This document shows positions 51,848 to 61,715 of a stretch of DNA of 64,000 bases, one piece after another. The position numbers and the translations under genes were made by a program. Under the pieces are notes generated by a model. That model saw nothing but the letters and a program-made list of their open reading frames with translations, did not search any database and was not told the DNA's origin. How positions within the stretch are numbered: position 1 is the first letter of the stretch; each line of letters starts with the position of its first letter. Source of the stretch: Chitinophagales bacterium (GTDB lineage: Bacteria; Bacteroidota; Bacteroidia; Chitinophagales; CAIOSU01). The DNA lies in NCBI GenBank assembly GCA_040877935.1, contig JBBDNB010000039.1, positions 124,001 through 188,000 of the forward strand. Reading direction: 5' to 3'.

Positions 51848-52261
51848 ATGAAATACTTAAAATTTTTATCGGTAGGGATACTATTTGGAATAGTGCTGGC
51901 AAAAGCAGAAGTGATTTCCTGGTACCGAATCTATGAGATGTTTTTGTTCAAGAGCTTCCACATGTATGGAATAATTGGCTCGGCAGTGATCATAGGAATT
52001 ATAATCGTCTTTTTGGCGAAAAAATACAAATGGCGTACCTTAGATGGAGAAGGTATGGTCTTCAATCCCAAGCAAATGAGCATACCGAGGTATCTCTACG
52101 GTGGTATAATATTCGGATTGGGCTGGGCATTGGCAGGAGCTTGTCCAGGACCCATGTATATTTTGGTGGGAGCTGGTTATCCGGTAATTCTTGTAGTAAT
52201 TTTCGCAGCCTATCTAGGTACACTGGCTTATGGCGCTGTAAGAAGCAAATTGCCTCATTAA
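51848..52261 (+). CDS. YeeE/YedE-type sulfur transporter, second subunit (DUF6691-like)
   Basis: 137 residues with about four membrane segments. The second conserved Cys block is GLGWALAGACPGPMYILVGAG, complementary to GGCTSGH in the first subunit. Together the two resemble one full-length YeeE/YedE. The terminator at 52280 follows. Confidence 0.85.
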   Translation: MKYLKFLSVGILFGIVLAKAEVISWYRIYEMFLFKSFHMYGIIGSAVIIGIIIVFLAKKYKWRTLDGEGMVFNPKQMSIPRYLYGGIIFGLGWALAGACPGPMYILVGAGYPVILVVIFAAYLGTLAYGAVRSKLPH

Positions 52262-52279
52262 TACAAAAGGAGTGAAAAT

Positions 52280-52322
52280 CAAATTAAGAGAGTGGCATTA
52301 AGGTTGCCACTCTTTTAATTTG
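52280..52322. terminator. Bidirectional terminator between YeeE/YedE and the porin gene
   Basis: The arms 52280-52297 (CAAATTAAGAGAGTGGCA) and 52305-52322 pair over 18 bp with one mismatch, around the loop TTAAGGT. The A-rich and T-rich flanks allow termination from both sides. It separates two converging genes. Confidence 0.8.
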
Positions 52323-52338
52323 AATAAAGTAAACCAAC

Positions 52339-53496
52339 TTAAAAGACTCCAATAACTGCTATCCCAGCAGTAGTCTGGTATTTTTTAAACTTTACTTCAC
52401 CATTTGTTTTGGGACCACTTATTTCAGCAGAATAAATATTTTTATTGCTCCTGTCATGTCTGATCTCAGGCTTGATTAGAACAGCCCCATTGGCTAAAGT
52501 AAAAATTCCGGTTAATGTTAATCCTGTGTATTTGGCTCCTAAGTATTGGACACCTCTGTCATCATCAAAATATTCTACCCTGGTTCCTATAGCAAATAAA
52601 TCAGTAAAGTTGTAATTAAGATAGAGAGCTGCACCGCCCCAGGCACTAAAATTATTATTGTCAAACTTGTAAGTTCCGAATGCAGCATTTACTCCTATAT
52701 TGAATTTTTCAGTAACAGAATAAGTAGAGGTTAAATCCACCATTTGTTTATAGCTTTTTGTTGAATCTCCTGTTATTTCAGAGCCGTCTTCGTTGCCTCC
52801 AATCCAATTGAGATAAAGCTCGAAATCATCTGAAGGGCTCAAAGCCAACTGACCAACAAAAGATTTTCCCTTATTATTGTCAGAGATATTATCCCAACCA
52901 TTTACAATACCTGCCATCACTTGTACTTTATCGCTAAACGCATAATTTAATAGTAAGCCTGTATGGTAAAACGGGCCATTGCCAAAAAGATAAGAAAGGC
53001 TGTAATTGAAGTTGGCATTTGCATCTACCAGTTCATATCCAATATGAGTTCCGAATTGCCCGACTTTAAAGCTGAATTTTTTACCTAAAGAGTGTTTGAT
53101 GTAGGCCTGCTTAATCAAAATACTGGTACCGGTATTGCCAAAATTTGCCAGCTCTGCGGCAGGGCCAAAAGCGAGTTCTCCTACAATTTCTGTTTTTTCT
53201 GTTTCGTACGCCACCATAGTACGCAACATACCAAATGCGATGCGGTTGTGTTCCAGATCAAATATCCTTCCTACACCCGTTGTTCCCCCGTTTTCCAGAG
53301 GCCCAGGTTTATTAAAATTATAAGAGTAATAAGTATCAAGACTTCCGGAAAATGAAAATGCACCTTTGCGAAAGAATCCTTTTTTTTCCGTAATAGTAGT
53401 GTCTGCAACTTGTGCTGACACATTTGTTCCTGTAATCAGAACTGCGCATAAGATTAGAAACCATTGTTTTAAAAGTGTTGTGTTGTTTGAATTCAT
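52339..53496 (-). CDS. Outer-membrane beta-barrel porin
   Basis: 385 residues from MNSNNTTLLKQWF; the longer frame to 53589 lacks a good start. A signal peptide (about 1-27) ends in NVSAQ. The mature part is a run of alternating strands with aromatic ends: FSFSGSLDTYYSYNFNK, LGKKFSFKVGQFGTHIGYEL, DDFELYLNWIGG, and a closing TTAGIAVIGVF. The order is that of BBP2/DUF1597-type putative porins. It is cotranscribed with amt and glnK and may let ammonium or a nitrogen source cross the outer membrane. Confidence 0.8.
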   Translation of the reverse strand: MNSNNTTLLKQWFLILCAVLITGTNVSAQVADTTITEKKGFFRKGAFSFSGSLDTYYSYNFNKPGPLENGGTTGVGRIFDLEHNRIAFGMLRTMVAYETEKTEIVGELAFGPAAELANFGNTGTSILIKQAYIKHSLGKKFSFKVGQFGTHIGYELVDANANFNYSLSYLFGNGPFYHTGLLLNYAFSDKVQVMAGIVNGWDNISDNNKGKSFVGQLALSPSDDFELYLNWIGGNEDGSEITGDSTKSYKQMVDLTSTYSVTEKFNIGVNAAFGTYKFDNNNFSAWGGAALYLNYNFTDLFAIGTRVEYFDDDRGVQYLGAKYTGLTLTGIFTLANGAVLIKPEIRHDRSNKNIYSAEISGPKTNGEVKFKKYQTTAGIAVIGVF

Positions 53497-53608
53497 GAGT
53501 AAAAATTGTTTAGGGTTAAGAGAATAGAATTCCTGCATTCCGCATATGCGGACGTTGTAAAAAGAGTGGCACAAGTGGCACTCAGGCACTAATACTTTGG
53601 TTCAAATC

Positions 53609-54841
53609 TTATTTAATAGTAAAATCAGGGTATGCATGCATACCGTGTTCGGTAATATCCAGCCCTTCTATTTCATCAGCTTCAGAGACACGAATGCCCA
53701 ATAATTTCTTTATGATAAAAAAGAGTATAAAAGCAAACAAAAAGCAAAATACTCCTACTAGCCCGATACCGATCAATTGACTAATTAATTGAGGCATTCC
53801 TGCATTGGCGCCAAATAATCCTACGGCAAGTGTTCCCCATATTCCACATACAAGATGGACTGAAATTGCACCCACAGGGTCATCAACTTTTACTATGCGA
53901 TCGAAAAAAGCTACAGCAAGAACTACCAATGCACCTGCTATAAAACCAATAATTACTGATGAAAGGGGATCCATTAAATCAGCGCCAGCTGTAATACCAA
54001 CTAACCCTCCAAGAATACCATTAAGCACCATCGTTAAATCATGTGATCTGAAAATGGCAAAAGAAAATATGAATGCCCCTATAGCCCCTGCTGCTGCTGC
54101 TAATGAAGTTGTGACAAAAACTAAAGAGACCAATTCAGCGTCTGCACTGAGCACAGACCCTCCATTAAACCCATACCAACCCAGCCAAAGTATGAGTACT
54201 CCAATTACAGTCAGGGGCATGCTGTGTCCGGGAATTGGCCGGATTTTCCCTTCAATATATTTACCTAATCGGGGACCCAGAATAATGGCTCCTGCAAGAG
54301 CACCCCAACCACCAACAGAGTGAACAATAGTGGAGCCTGCAAAATCATAAAATGGAGTGGAAAGACTATCGAGAAATCCTCCTCCCCATTTCCACATGCC
54401 AACAATTGGATAGCATATTGATACATAAACCACTGAGAAAAGCAGGAAACTGAAAAGTTTGATACGCTCTGCAACTGCACCAGATATAATTGTAGCTGCA
54501 GTTGCTGCAAACATTGCCTGGAATATAAAATCAGTCCAATACGTATATCCACCTGAATACTCAGAGGTCATTCCTCCGGGAGGGGGTGTAATTCCAAAAC
54601 CGGCAAAGCCAAAAAACTTCCCGGCAAACTCCGCACCAGGATACATCAGGTTAAACCCTAAAAGTGCATAAGTCAGCAAGCCGATAGATATAATCATTAC
54701 ATTTTTAAAAATAATATTCACTGTATTTTTAGAGCGTGTAAGTCCCGCCTCGAGCGAGGCAAATCCCAAATGCATAGCAAATACCAAAATTGCTGCTATC
54801 ATTATCCAAAGGTTATTTACCGTAAAACTGACTGTTTCCAT
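53609..54841 (-). CDS. amt: Ammonium transporter
   Basis: 410 residues from METVSFTVNNLW; an upstream frame to 54937 adds an unlikely leader. The Amt signatures are DFAGSTIVHSVGGWGALAGAIILGPRLGKY and GWYGFNGGS, with eleven membrane segments. The twin His residues are in the pore segments (HS in the first, HL in the second half). It carries ammonium. It lies 50 bp downstream of the PII gene, the standard glnK-amt order. Confidence 0.93.
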   Translation of the reverse strand: METVSFTVNNLWIMIAAILVFAMHLGFASLEAGLTRSKNTVNIIFKNVMIISIGLLTYALLGFNLMYPGAEFAGKFFGFAGFGITPPPGGMTSEYSGGYTYWTDFIFQAMFAATAATIISGAVAERIKLFSFLLFSVVYVSICYPIVGMWKWGGGFLDSLSTPFYDFAGSTIVHSVGGWGALAGAIILGPRLGKYIEGKIRPIPGHSMPLTVIGVLILWLGWYGFNGGSVLSADAELVSLVFVTTSLAAAAGAIGAFIFSFAIFRSHDLTMVLNGILGGLVGITAGADLMDPLSSVIIGFIAGALVVLAVAFFDRIVKVDDPVGAISVHLVCGIWGTLAVGLFGANAGMPQLISQLIGIGLVGVFCFLFAFILFFIIKKLLGIRVSEADEIEGLDITEHGMHAYPDFTIK

Positions 54842-54890
54842 TTTTTTACTGTGTTTTAGATGTTTATTAATGTTGGTTTGAATAGTGTTT

Positions 54891-55229
54891 TTACAAAGCC
54901 GAAGTACCTTCTTCCCCTTTTCTGATATTAAATACACGCTCTACAGCAGTGACAAAAATCTTCCCATCTCCGATTTCTCCTGTACTGGCTGAATTTATGA
55001 TGCACTGAATGATCTCATCTGTTTTTTCCTCAGAAACTATTATTTCAATAACCGTTCTGGGAATAGATGCCATATCATAGATCGCACCGCGATAGTGGAT
55101 TTCCGCTCCTTTTTGCTTGCCAAACCCCTGCACATCATAGAAAGTGAAGAAGTTGACATTGATTTTCGCTAATTCTTCTCTCACTTTTTCCAGTTTGGAT
55201 GTGCGGACAATGGCTTCGATTTTTTTCAT
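54891..55229 (-). CDS. glnK: PII nitrogen regulatory protein
   Basis: 112 residues, normal for PII. The T-loop GKQKGAEIHYRGAIYDMASIPRT holds the tyrosines, and the C-terminal signature TGEIGDGKIFV is complete. PII proteins bind ATP and 2-oxoglutarate and block the ammonium channel when nitrogen is plentiful. Next to amt it is most likely GlnK. A nested inverted repeat at 55321-55371 lies upstream and could be its regulatory region. Confidence 0.93.
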   Translation of the reverse strand: MKKIEAIVRTSKLEKVREELAKINVNFFTFYDVQGFGKQKGAEIHYRGAIYDMASIPRTVIEIIVSEEKTDEIIQCIINSASTGEIGDGKIFVTAVERVFNIRKGEEGTSAL

Positions 55230-55320
55230 CTCTAAAGTGTTTTAGTAAGAAACTCGTTAAAAAAAACTAAAAATTTTGACCAAATATATCTAAAAAGTGG
55301 TTTTAAAGAAGAAAAAAGTG

Positions 55321-55371
55321 ATTTATTTTAATGAAAAAATGCTTTTTAAAGCATAAATCGCTAAAATAAAT
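55321..55371. promoter_or_regulatory. Nested inverted repeats upstream of glnK
   Basis: The outer arms ATTTATTTTA (55321-55330) and TAAAATAAAT (55362-55371) are perfect reverse complements. Inside, ATGCTTT-TT-AAAGCAT forms a second hairpin at 55339-55354. The region lies between divergent glnK and the second CstB-like gene, so it may be an operator or a structured leader. The rest of the 430-bp spacer holds no gene. Confidence 0.45.
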
Positions 55372-55625
55372 AGGTTTTTTGTGAGTGAAGATGATGGAAA
55401 TCGAAAAATTTGACTTTTAATTGATGAATTATTGGCGAAGAGGCCAAAAGAAAGAATTGTTAATGACAGAAAAGAGTAATGTCCTTCTCGGAAATAGATC
55501 AAAATAGCCCGCCATTAAATTAATTTTTCAGTCGAGTTTCACTATTTTCCATATTTCTGAAGTAAATAATATCCGAACTCAGGCTTGATGTAACTAATGT
55601 AACACACCCTGAATCAGTCTTTGCC

Positions 55626-55633
55626 TAGTTTTG
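55626..55633 (+). promoter_or_regulatory. Possible -7 promoter box for the second CstB-like gene
   Basis: TAGTTTTG fits TAnnTTTG and lies 25 bp before the ATG at 55659. A direct repeat GTAAC-4nt-GTAAC at 55590-55604 lies just upstream; a similar one occurs at 47006-47020 in the opposite direction, before sulP. Confidence 0.4.
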
Positions 55634-55658
55634 TTATTGAATAAAAAAATACAGCATT

Positions 55659-57071
55659 ATGCATATTGAACAGATTTATACCGGATGTTTGGCACAAGGT
55701 GCTTATTACATCGAAAGCAATGGCGAAGCAGCAGTGATTGATCCCTTGAGGGAATCTGCACCCTATTTGGAAAAAGCCAAAAAAAGGAATGCCAAGATCA
55801 AATACATTTTCGAAACCCACTTCCATGCCGATTTTGTATCGGGTCATGTGGATTTGGCCGAAAAATCCGGTGGAATCATTGTTTATGGCCCCGGAGCAAA
55901 AACCGATTTTGATTTTCACGAAGGAAAAGACGGTGAAATATTTGAACTGGGCGATTTGAAAATAAAATTGCTGCACACGCCTGGGCATACCATGGAAAGT
56001 TCCACCTATTTGCTTTTGGATGAAAAAGGAAACGAAAAAGCCATATTCAGTGGCGACACTCTATTTATAGGCGATGTAGGCCGTCCTGATTTGGCACAAA
56101 AAGGAGACATCACCCAAGATGATTTGGCAGGAATGCTTTATGATAGCCTGCGCAATAAAATCATGCCGTTACCAGATGATATTACCGTATATCCAGCGCA
56201 CGGTGCTGGTTCAGCTTGCGGAAAAAACATGAGCAAGGAAACCACAGATACTTTGGGCAACCAAAAAAAGACCAATTACGCATTGCGCGCTGATATGAGC
56301 AAAGCCGAATTCATCAAGGAAGTGACTGAGGGATTGTTGCCTCCCCCACAATATTTTGCCAAGAATGTGGCCATGAACAAAACAAAGGAAACTTCTTCGC
56401 TCGATAGTGTTTTGGAAAAAGGAAATGTAGCTTTGGATCCTGAAAAATTTGAATCCATCGCCAATCATGAAGGTGCATTGGTGCTCGATACTCGTAAGGA
56501 GAGCGAATTTGCCAAGGAACACATCCCCAATTCTATTTTCATAGGAATTGATGGCGACTTTGCCCCTTGGGTAGGCGCTTTGATTCCAGATTTGCAACAA
56601 CCCATTATTTTTCTAGCAGAAAAAGGCAGGGAAGAAGAAGTGGTTACCAGGCTTTCAAGAGTAGGCTATGACAATACGCTTGGATATTTGGAAGGCGGCA
56701 TAAAAGCATGGAAAGCTGCGGGAAAGGAAACCGATTCCGTTCAGTCAGTATCTGCCGGGGAATTTGCCAAAACCTATGAAAATGGCAATACAAATGTATT
56801 GGATGTGCGCAAGCAGAGCGAATTCCAATCAGAGCATGTGGAGGATGCGCAAAACTTCCCATTGGACTACATCAATGACAATATGGATGAGTTGGACAAA
56901 AACAAGGAATACCATGTGCATTGTGCAGGCGGCTACCGCTCTATGATAGCCAGCTCTATCCTTAAAGCCAGATCTTACCAAGATGTGGTAAATATTGAAG
57001 GTGGATTTGGGGCCATATCCGAAACTGATGTGCCGAAGACCGAATATATTTGCCCAAGCACATTGAAGTAA
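55659..57071 (+). CDS. CstB-type persulfide dioxygenase-rhodanese fusion, copy 2
   Basis: 470 residues, the same length and domain order as the 48921 gene. The iron ligands THFHADFVSGH, HTPGHTME and SGDTLF are kept, the first rhodanese domain lacks Cys (LAEKGREE), and the second has it (CAGGYRS). A block from GAGSACGKNMSKETTDTLGN to KKTNYAL is identical to copy 1. The two copies flank a nitrogen module. Different expression or substrate preferences may explain why both are kept. Confidence 0.85.
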   Translation: MHIEQIYTGCLAQGAYYIESNGEAAVIDPLRESAPYLEKAKKRNAKIKYIFETHFHADFVSGHVDLAEKSGGIIVYGPGAKTDFDFHEGKDGEIFELGDLKIKLLHTPGHTMESSTYLLLDEKGNEKAIFSGDTLFIGDVGRPDLAQKGDITQDDLAGMLYDSLRNKIMPLPDDITVYPAHGAGSACGKNMSKETTDTLGNQKKTNYALRADMSKAEFIKEVTEGLLPPPQYFAKNVAMNKTKETSSLDSVLEKGNVALDPEKFESIANHEGALVLDTRKESEFAKEHIPNSIFIGIDGDFAPWVGALIPDLQQPIIFLAEKGREEEVVTRLSRVGYDNTLGYLEGGIKAWKAAGKETDSVQSVSAGEFAKTYENGNTNVLDVRKQSEFQSEHVEDAQNFPLDYINDNMDELDKNKEYHVHCAGGYRSMIASSILKARSYQDVVNIEGGFGAISETDVPKTEYICPSTLK

Positions 57072-57143
57072 GCAAAAAGATGATCCTAATTTTCAAGAAA
57101 GACTTGATGCACAGCCAAAGGTTTTGGATTATCGGTTTTAAAT

Positions 57144-60100
57144 TTACCTGATAACCGTTATACTGCCGGATCGTTCGTATGTTTCCAGGTTAATATATTC
57201 TGCATAAATACGATATACATAAACACCGGGTTCGATCAACTTGCCTTTATATCTGCCATCCCATGCTTCATTTACATCTCGGCTTTCGTATAGCAGTTCG
57301 CCCCAGCGGTCGAATAAGCGGAACACAAATTGGTCAACACCTTTGTGAACAGGAGCATAATAATCATTGAGTCCATCTCCATTGGGTGAAAAAGCCGTTG
57401 GCATGTGCATGTAATATTCTCCTTCAAGTACTTCAATCAGAATGGTATCGGTTTTTGTGCAATTGTTGGCATCAGTATAGCTCAGCACGAATTCCTGTGT
57501 TTCAAGTGGGGCAACAATAGGATTCAGGCAATTATCGCAACTTAATAGATATTCGGGAGACCAAACAAATATTCCCGGAGGATTGGTGCTTCCATTGATC
57601 AAGCCCTGTAATTGAGCATTGTTAAATTCCACAATGGATGTATCTTGTCCGGCATCTACAATCAATGAATCACTGATATTTGCAGTCACTGAATCAGCAG
57701 CCAGGCAGCCATTGGCATCACTTACTGTAACTGAATATGTACCACTTTGGCTTACTTCTATACTTTGACTTGTTTCGCCTGTTGACCAGGAGTAAGCAGC
57801 AAAGTTTCCTGCATCAAGCGTTTCAGATTCTCCAAAACAAAGCACTATGGTTCCTCTTAAGTTCACAGTCAGAGGAGCAGGATCAATCAATTCTACGGTA
57901 TCACTTCTGCTGCAATTGTTTTGATCGGTTACTTCTACCCAATAAGTACCCGCAGGTAAATTGTCAATAAAAGTATCTGTACTTGCATTGTTCCAATTGT
58001 ATTGCAGCGGGGGATTGTTCGTTCCTGCTATTGCTGAAATGCTTCCATCATCAGCTCCGTTGCAGCTGATGGGATCCACATCAAGGCTTAGGCTAACTGT
58101 ATTGTTTGCTTCATCTACTTGAGCATTCACAGTATCTGTGCAACCATCGGCATCCTCTACAACAATGGTATAATTTCCGGCAAAAAGATTATCAAATACT
58201 GGATTGTTACCGAAAGCTCCGCCATCAATTGAAAAACCCAAAGGTAAAACTGCTGTGGATGAATCTGTATTTACTTCGATAGAGCCGTCATTTGAATTAC
58301 AATTCGCCCCCTGAATCAGGACGGTGGATGATAGATCATTGGTTTGTAAATATAAGGTGACTATGGAATCACAACCACCAGCGTTTTGCAAAGTATCTGA
58401 ATAAACACCACTTTGTGAATAGAAATCACCATTAAACTCAAACTGATCACCTGAACATATGGTATCATAAATATCTGTGAAAACCTGAGAAACCACTTCT
58501 ACATCCAAAACGATGTTAGAATCACATCCAAATGTATTGGTCAATTCAAATGGATAGGAACCAGGTTCAAATATGTCCACACCATTAAAAGTAATCGTAT
58601 CTGTTTCACAAATACTGGTATTTATCGTATCATAATTTGCAACAAAGGGAGGGGTGTTAACACTAGTTTGGGCCAAAAAGCCAGCAAAATTTGCAGCAGA
58701 CGCTACATGTAAAATCAATGTGTTCAAACCGGGATTCCAGTCGTCACAAAGGGCTACACTTAACATACCCGATTGTGCATAGCCAGTATGTGTATAAGGA
58801 TTACCAACAGGAATACCTGGTATTTGTCCGGATTGGGCAGTTCCGTTAATATATATTTCAAAAACAGAATTGTCGCTGAAAAAATCCAATGCCAAACAAA
58901 ATGCATTTTGGTCTGAAAAACTTCTGCCACAAGAATCCATGCAAGGAAGCTCGAACTCAATTTTGTAGAAATAATCAAGGCTACCTCCATGTCCCCCAGT
59001 TTGATTATGTGAAATCCATTCAGCATCCGGGAAAGGGCTGCTATAATAATTTCCAGGAATACTACTCATCACGACAGCCGGATTGTAAGAGCCATTGATA
59101 TCGTTTACAGCAACTTCCCAATTCAAATCATTATTACCACCTGGTAATATACCTCCACTTCCATTGTTTCCTGTATTGAAAAAATTAGGGTCTGGTGCTT
59201 GGCCGATTGCTTGGATATTGGATATGTTTAAATTAATTACCGAGTCACAACCTGAAGGGGTTTGTAAGGTATAAGAGTATGTACCTGCTGAATCAAAAAC
59301 TACTCCATTAAAAACTATAGGTTCATTTGCACAAATAGCAGTGTCAATGGTAATTCCTGAGTTAACTATTCCAGTCAATGTTATAGATGTATCTATCGTA
59401 CAATTCACCTGGTCTAAATCTTCCACTGTAAGATCGTACACTCCGGCACTGAGATTGCTCAAATTGTTTCCACTACCGGATGGTTGCCAGGTATAGTCAT
59501 AATTGCCGCTACCATTCTGCACAGCGACAGATATGCTGCCATTGCTTGCTCCGCAATCAGGGTCAGTGATAGCAGCAGTAAGGGAAATATCGCAGCAATT
59601 TAGTCCCGGATCTACAGTCATGGAAGCAGTAGCTTCACAGCCGTTGTTGTCACTAACAGTCACATTGTAGGTGCCGGGAGATAGGTTGAATAAAACCGAA
59701 TCAGTTGAAGTGCTATTGTCCCATGCAAAAGAGTAGGGGAGCATACCACCGCTTACCGCAATTCCCGCAATTCCATCATTATCGCCCAGGCAGGTCTCTG
59801 CAATGGCTACTGCGGTATCAATAACAGGCGCCCCCGGATTGCTTAGGGTAAATGTGCTGTCTTTAATGCAATTGCTTTGACCCAAATCTTCAATGGTTGC
59901 CGTATAAACCCCGGCAGACAAATTGGTGGCGGATAGCCCCGATTGTCCATTGTCCCATGAAATATCATAATTGCCACTGCCCTGGGTAATATTCAAAGTA
60001 ATACTTCCATCACTTTGTCCACAGGCGGGTTCTTGCACGGTGGCCTCAAATTCCAAATCGCAGCATACCGAATCAACCTGCACAAAAACAGTATCGGAAA

Positions 60101-61715
60101 GCGTTACACAGCCGGCTGTATCTGTGGCAGTTAAAATATATTCTTGATCAGCAGTAGGGCAAACTGTTGGCGACAAAGTGTTTTCGTTTGTCATATTGGT
60201 AGTGGGACTCCAGGTAAAGTCGGCTTCATAGCTGAGTTCTGGGTCATCAAAGGTAATAGACCAACCAGTTAAAGTTCCTTCTCCAGCAGAGGCGAAATTA
60301 GAGCCAGCAGTAACTACAATAGACCAAACTCCGTTGGCAGTGCAACCTGTAAGGTTATTAAAATTTTCATCAGGTCCGAAACTGCTGCTATGCCTTGTCC
60401 CAGAACCTGTTGATATAGGAGGGCCTGCCGGGACAAAACAGGTGTTAACAAAAGTGACGCTATCGGGCCCTTGAAAACTTGGGAAAAATGGAATGGGCTG
60501 ATAAGCGATGTTTTGTCCTTGAGTAGCTCCGGCAGGAACGAGTAATATTCTTGTGCCGTCAGGGCATTCAAGATAAATATCTAGATCAGCCGCAGTTTGT
60601 ATGCTATTAGGTCCGGGAGGAATAGCAGTAATGTCGACACCGAAATAACTGAATCTATCAATACAAACCTGTGTAATAGAGTTTGGCAGCACATTGTTCA
60701 TGTTTAATGTTTGCACATTAACATTAACTGAAGATTCTGAGCCAAAAGTACTACTAACTGGCTCTGGCTGGATGTTAGAATAAGTTCTATGTGCAGCAGG
60801 CCTGTGAATGACTTTAGCAGAAGCACTTAATTCTGCACAATTTCCTTCGCATATAGTAGTGTCAGCACCTGCATTAATTTCTAGTTGAGGTTCAACAACA
60901 TTAATAGTTACTGAGTCTGAACATGTGGAATTACCATTGGTCATTTCTACATAATAAGTAGTTGTATTGGATGGATTTATGGGATTGGGATTTTCACCGC
61001 CCGGATTTCCTACTCCATAAGAGTAGTTGTCATGCTGCCAGGTAATTTCGTAAGTAGGGTCATTATAGTAGATATTCACATTGTCAATGCCCCAGTGGTC
61101 GTATTCAGCTCCAGAATCATAGTCCTGAAACCAACGAAAGCTGGTATTGGTTGTGATTCCTCCAGGGGGAACGGGAAAGCACCAATTGTTCCAATTGACC
61201 AGATCGGGGTCATTGCCACCATTAGGATCGAAATAATGAATATCTGTCCAGGTATTACCTCCATCGGTAGAGTATTGAATATAAACCCCTTCATCAGGTT
61301 CGTCTGGCCCTTCACAGGGTGCAGCATTCCCTTGTTCAGCAAAAAGCATATCAAAACAAATGGTGACTCCAGCAGTTGCTGGTGTTAAATCGTAGCCGAC
61401 TGTTTCAAGTGCACGTGGAACGGCAGATTGATCTCCCATCCAGATGTGCGTGGTGCCATCTACACCATTGGGGCTACATGGGTTTGTAAAGGTAGCTTGT
61501 TGTGTGAATGCCCAGCCAGAAGGGTTTCCATTGTCAAACTGTTCTACAAAAACCTGTTGTCCCTGCCCTTCTCCAAAAACAGACAAAGAAATATAATCTC
61601 CACATACAATGGTATCGGGAACACTTGAAATCTCAACTTCACATTGAGCATTTAAAAACAAGGGAAAACAAATACTAAATGATAAACTTAAAAGGAAATG
61701 ATATATTTTTTGCAT
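57144..61715 (-). CDS. Large type IX secretion system cargo protein with SprB-like repeats
   Basis: 1,523 residues. A signal peptide covers about 1-23. A Reelin-like module (about 55-220) has VYIQYSTDGGNTWTDI and YDHWGIDNVNIYY. A P-domain-like module has DLDIYLECPDGT and GTLTGWSITFDD. Several SprB-like repeats follow (DGSI...YNWNN...LPAGTYWVEVTD). A type B T9SS sorting domain is at the end, from PTAFSPNGDGLNDYY to the last residue. It is exported and anchored at the cell surface. The role is likely adhesion or polysaccharide binding, but this is not proven. Its start overlaps the stop of the next gene upstream. Confidence 0.9.
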   Translation of the reverse strand: MQKIYHFLLSLSFSICFPLFLNAQCEVEISSVPDTIVCGDYISLSVFGEGQGQQVFVEQFDNGNPSGWAFTQQATFTNPCSPNGVDGTTHIWMGDQSAVPRALETVGYDLTPATAGVTICFDMLFAEQGNAAPCEGPDEPDEGVYIQYSTDGGNTWTDIHYFDPNGGNDPDLVNWNNWCFPVPPGGITTNTSFRWFQDYDSGAEYDHWGIDNVNIYYNDPTYEITWQHDNYSYGVGNPGGENPNPINPSNTTTYYVEMTNGNSTCSDSVTINVVEPQLEINAGADTTICEGNCAELSASAKVIHRPAAHRTYSNIQPEPVSSTFGSESSVNVNVQTLNMNNVLPNSITQVCIDRFSYFGVDITAIPPGPNSIQTAADLDIYLECPDGTRILLVPAGATQGQNIAYQPIPFFPSFQGPDSVTFVNTCFVPAGPPISTGSGTRHSSSFGPDENFNNLTGCTANGVWSIVVTAGSNFASAGEGTLTGWSITFDDPELSYEADFTWSPTTNMTNENTLSPTVCPTADQEYILTATDTAGCVTLSDTVFVQVDSVCCDLEFEATVQEPACGQSDGSITLNITQGSGNYDISWDNGQSGLSATNLSAGVYTATIEDLGQSNCIKDSTFTLSNPGAPVIDTAVAIAETCLGDNDGIAGIAVSGGMLPYSFAWDNSTSTDSVLFNLSPGTYNVTVSDNNGCEATASMTVDPGLNCCDISLTAAITDPDCGASNGSISVAVQNGSGNYDYTWQPSGSGNNLSNLSAGVYDLTVEDLDQVNCTIDTSITLTGIVNSGITIDTAICANEPIVFNGVVFDSAGTYSYTLQTPSGCDSVINLNISNIQAIGQAPDPNFFNTGNNGSGGILPGGNNDLNWEVAVNDINGSYNPAVVMSSIPGNYYSSPFPDAEWISHNQTGGHGGSLDYFYKIEFELPCMDSCGRSFSDQNAFCLALDFFSDNSVFEIYINGTAQSGQIPGIPVGNPYTHTGYAQSGMLSVALCDDWNPGLNTLILHVASAANFAGFLAQTSVNTPPFVANYDTINTSICETDTITFNGVDIFEPGSYPFELTNTFGCDSNIVLDVEVVSQVFTDIYDTICSGDQFEFNGDFYSQSGVYSDTLQNAGGCDSIVTLYLQTNDLSSTVLIQGANCNSNDGSIEVNTDSSTAVLPLGFSIDGGAFGNNPVFDNLFAGNYTIVVEDADGCTDTVNAQVDEANNTVSLSLDVDPISCNGADDGSISAIAGTNNPPLQYNWNNASTDTFIDNLPAGTYWVEVTDQNNCSRSDTVELIDPAPLTVNLRGTIVLCFGESETLDAGNFAAYSWSTGETSQSIEVSQSGTYSVTVSDANGCLAADSVTANISDSLIVDAGQDTSIVEFNNAQLQGLINGSTNPPGIFVWSPEYLLSCDNCLNPIVAPLETQEFVLSYTDANNCTKTDTILIEVLEGEYYMHMPTAFSPNGDGLNDYYAPVHKGVDQFVFRLFDRWGELLYESRDVNEAWDGRYKGKLIEPGVYVYRIYAEYINLETYERSGSITVIR

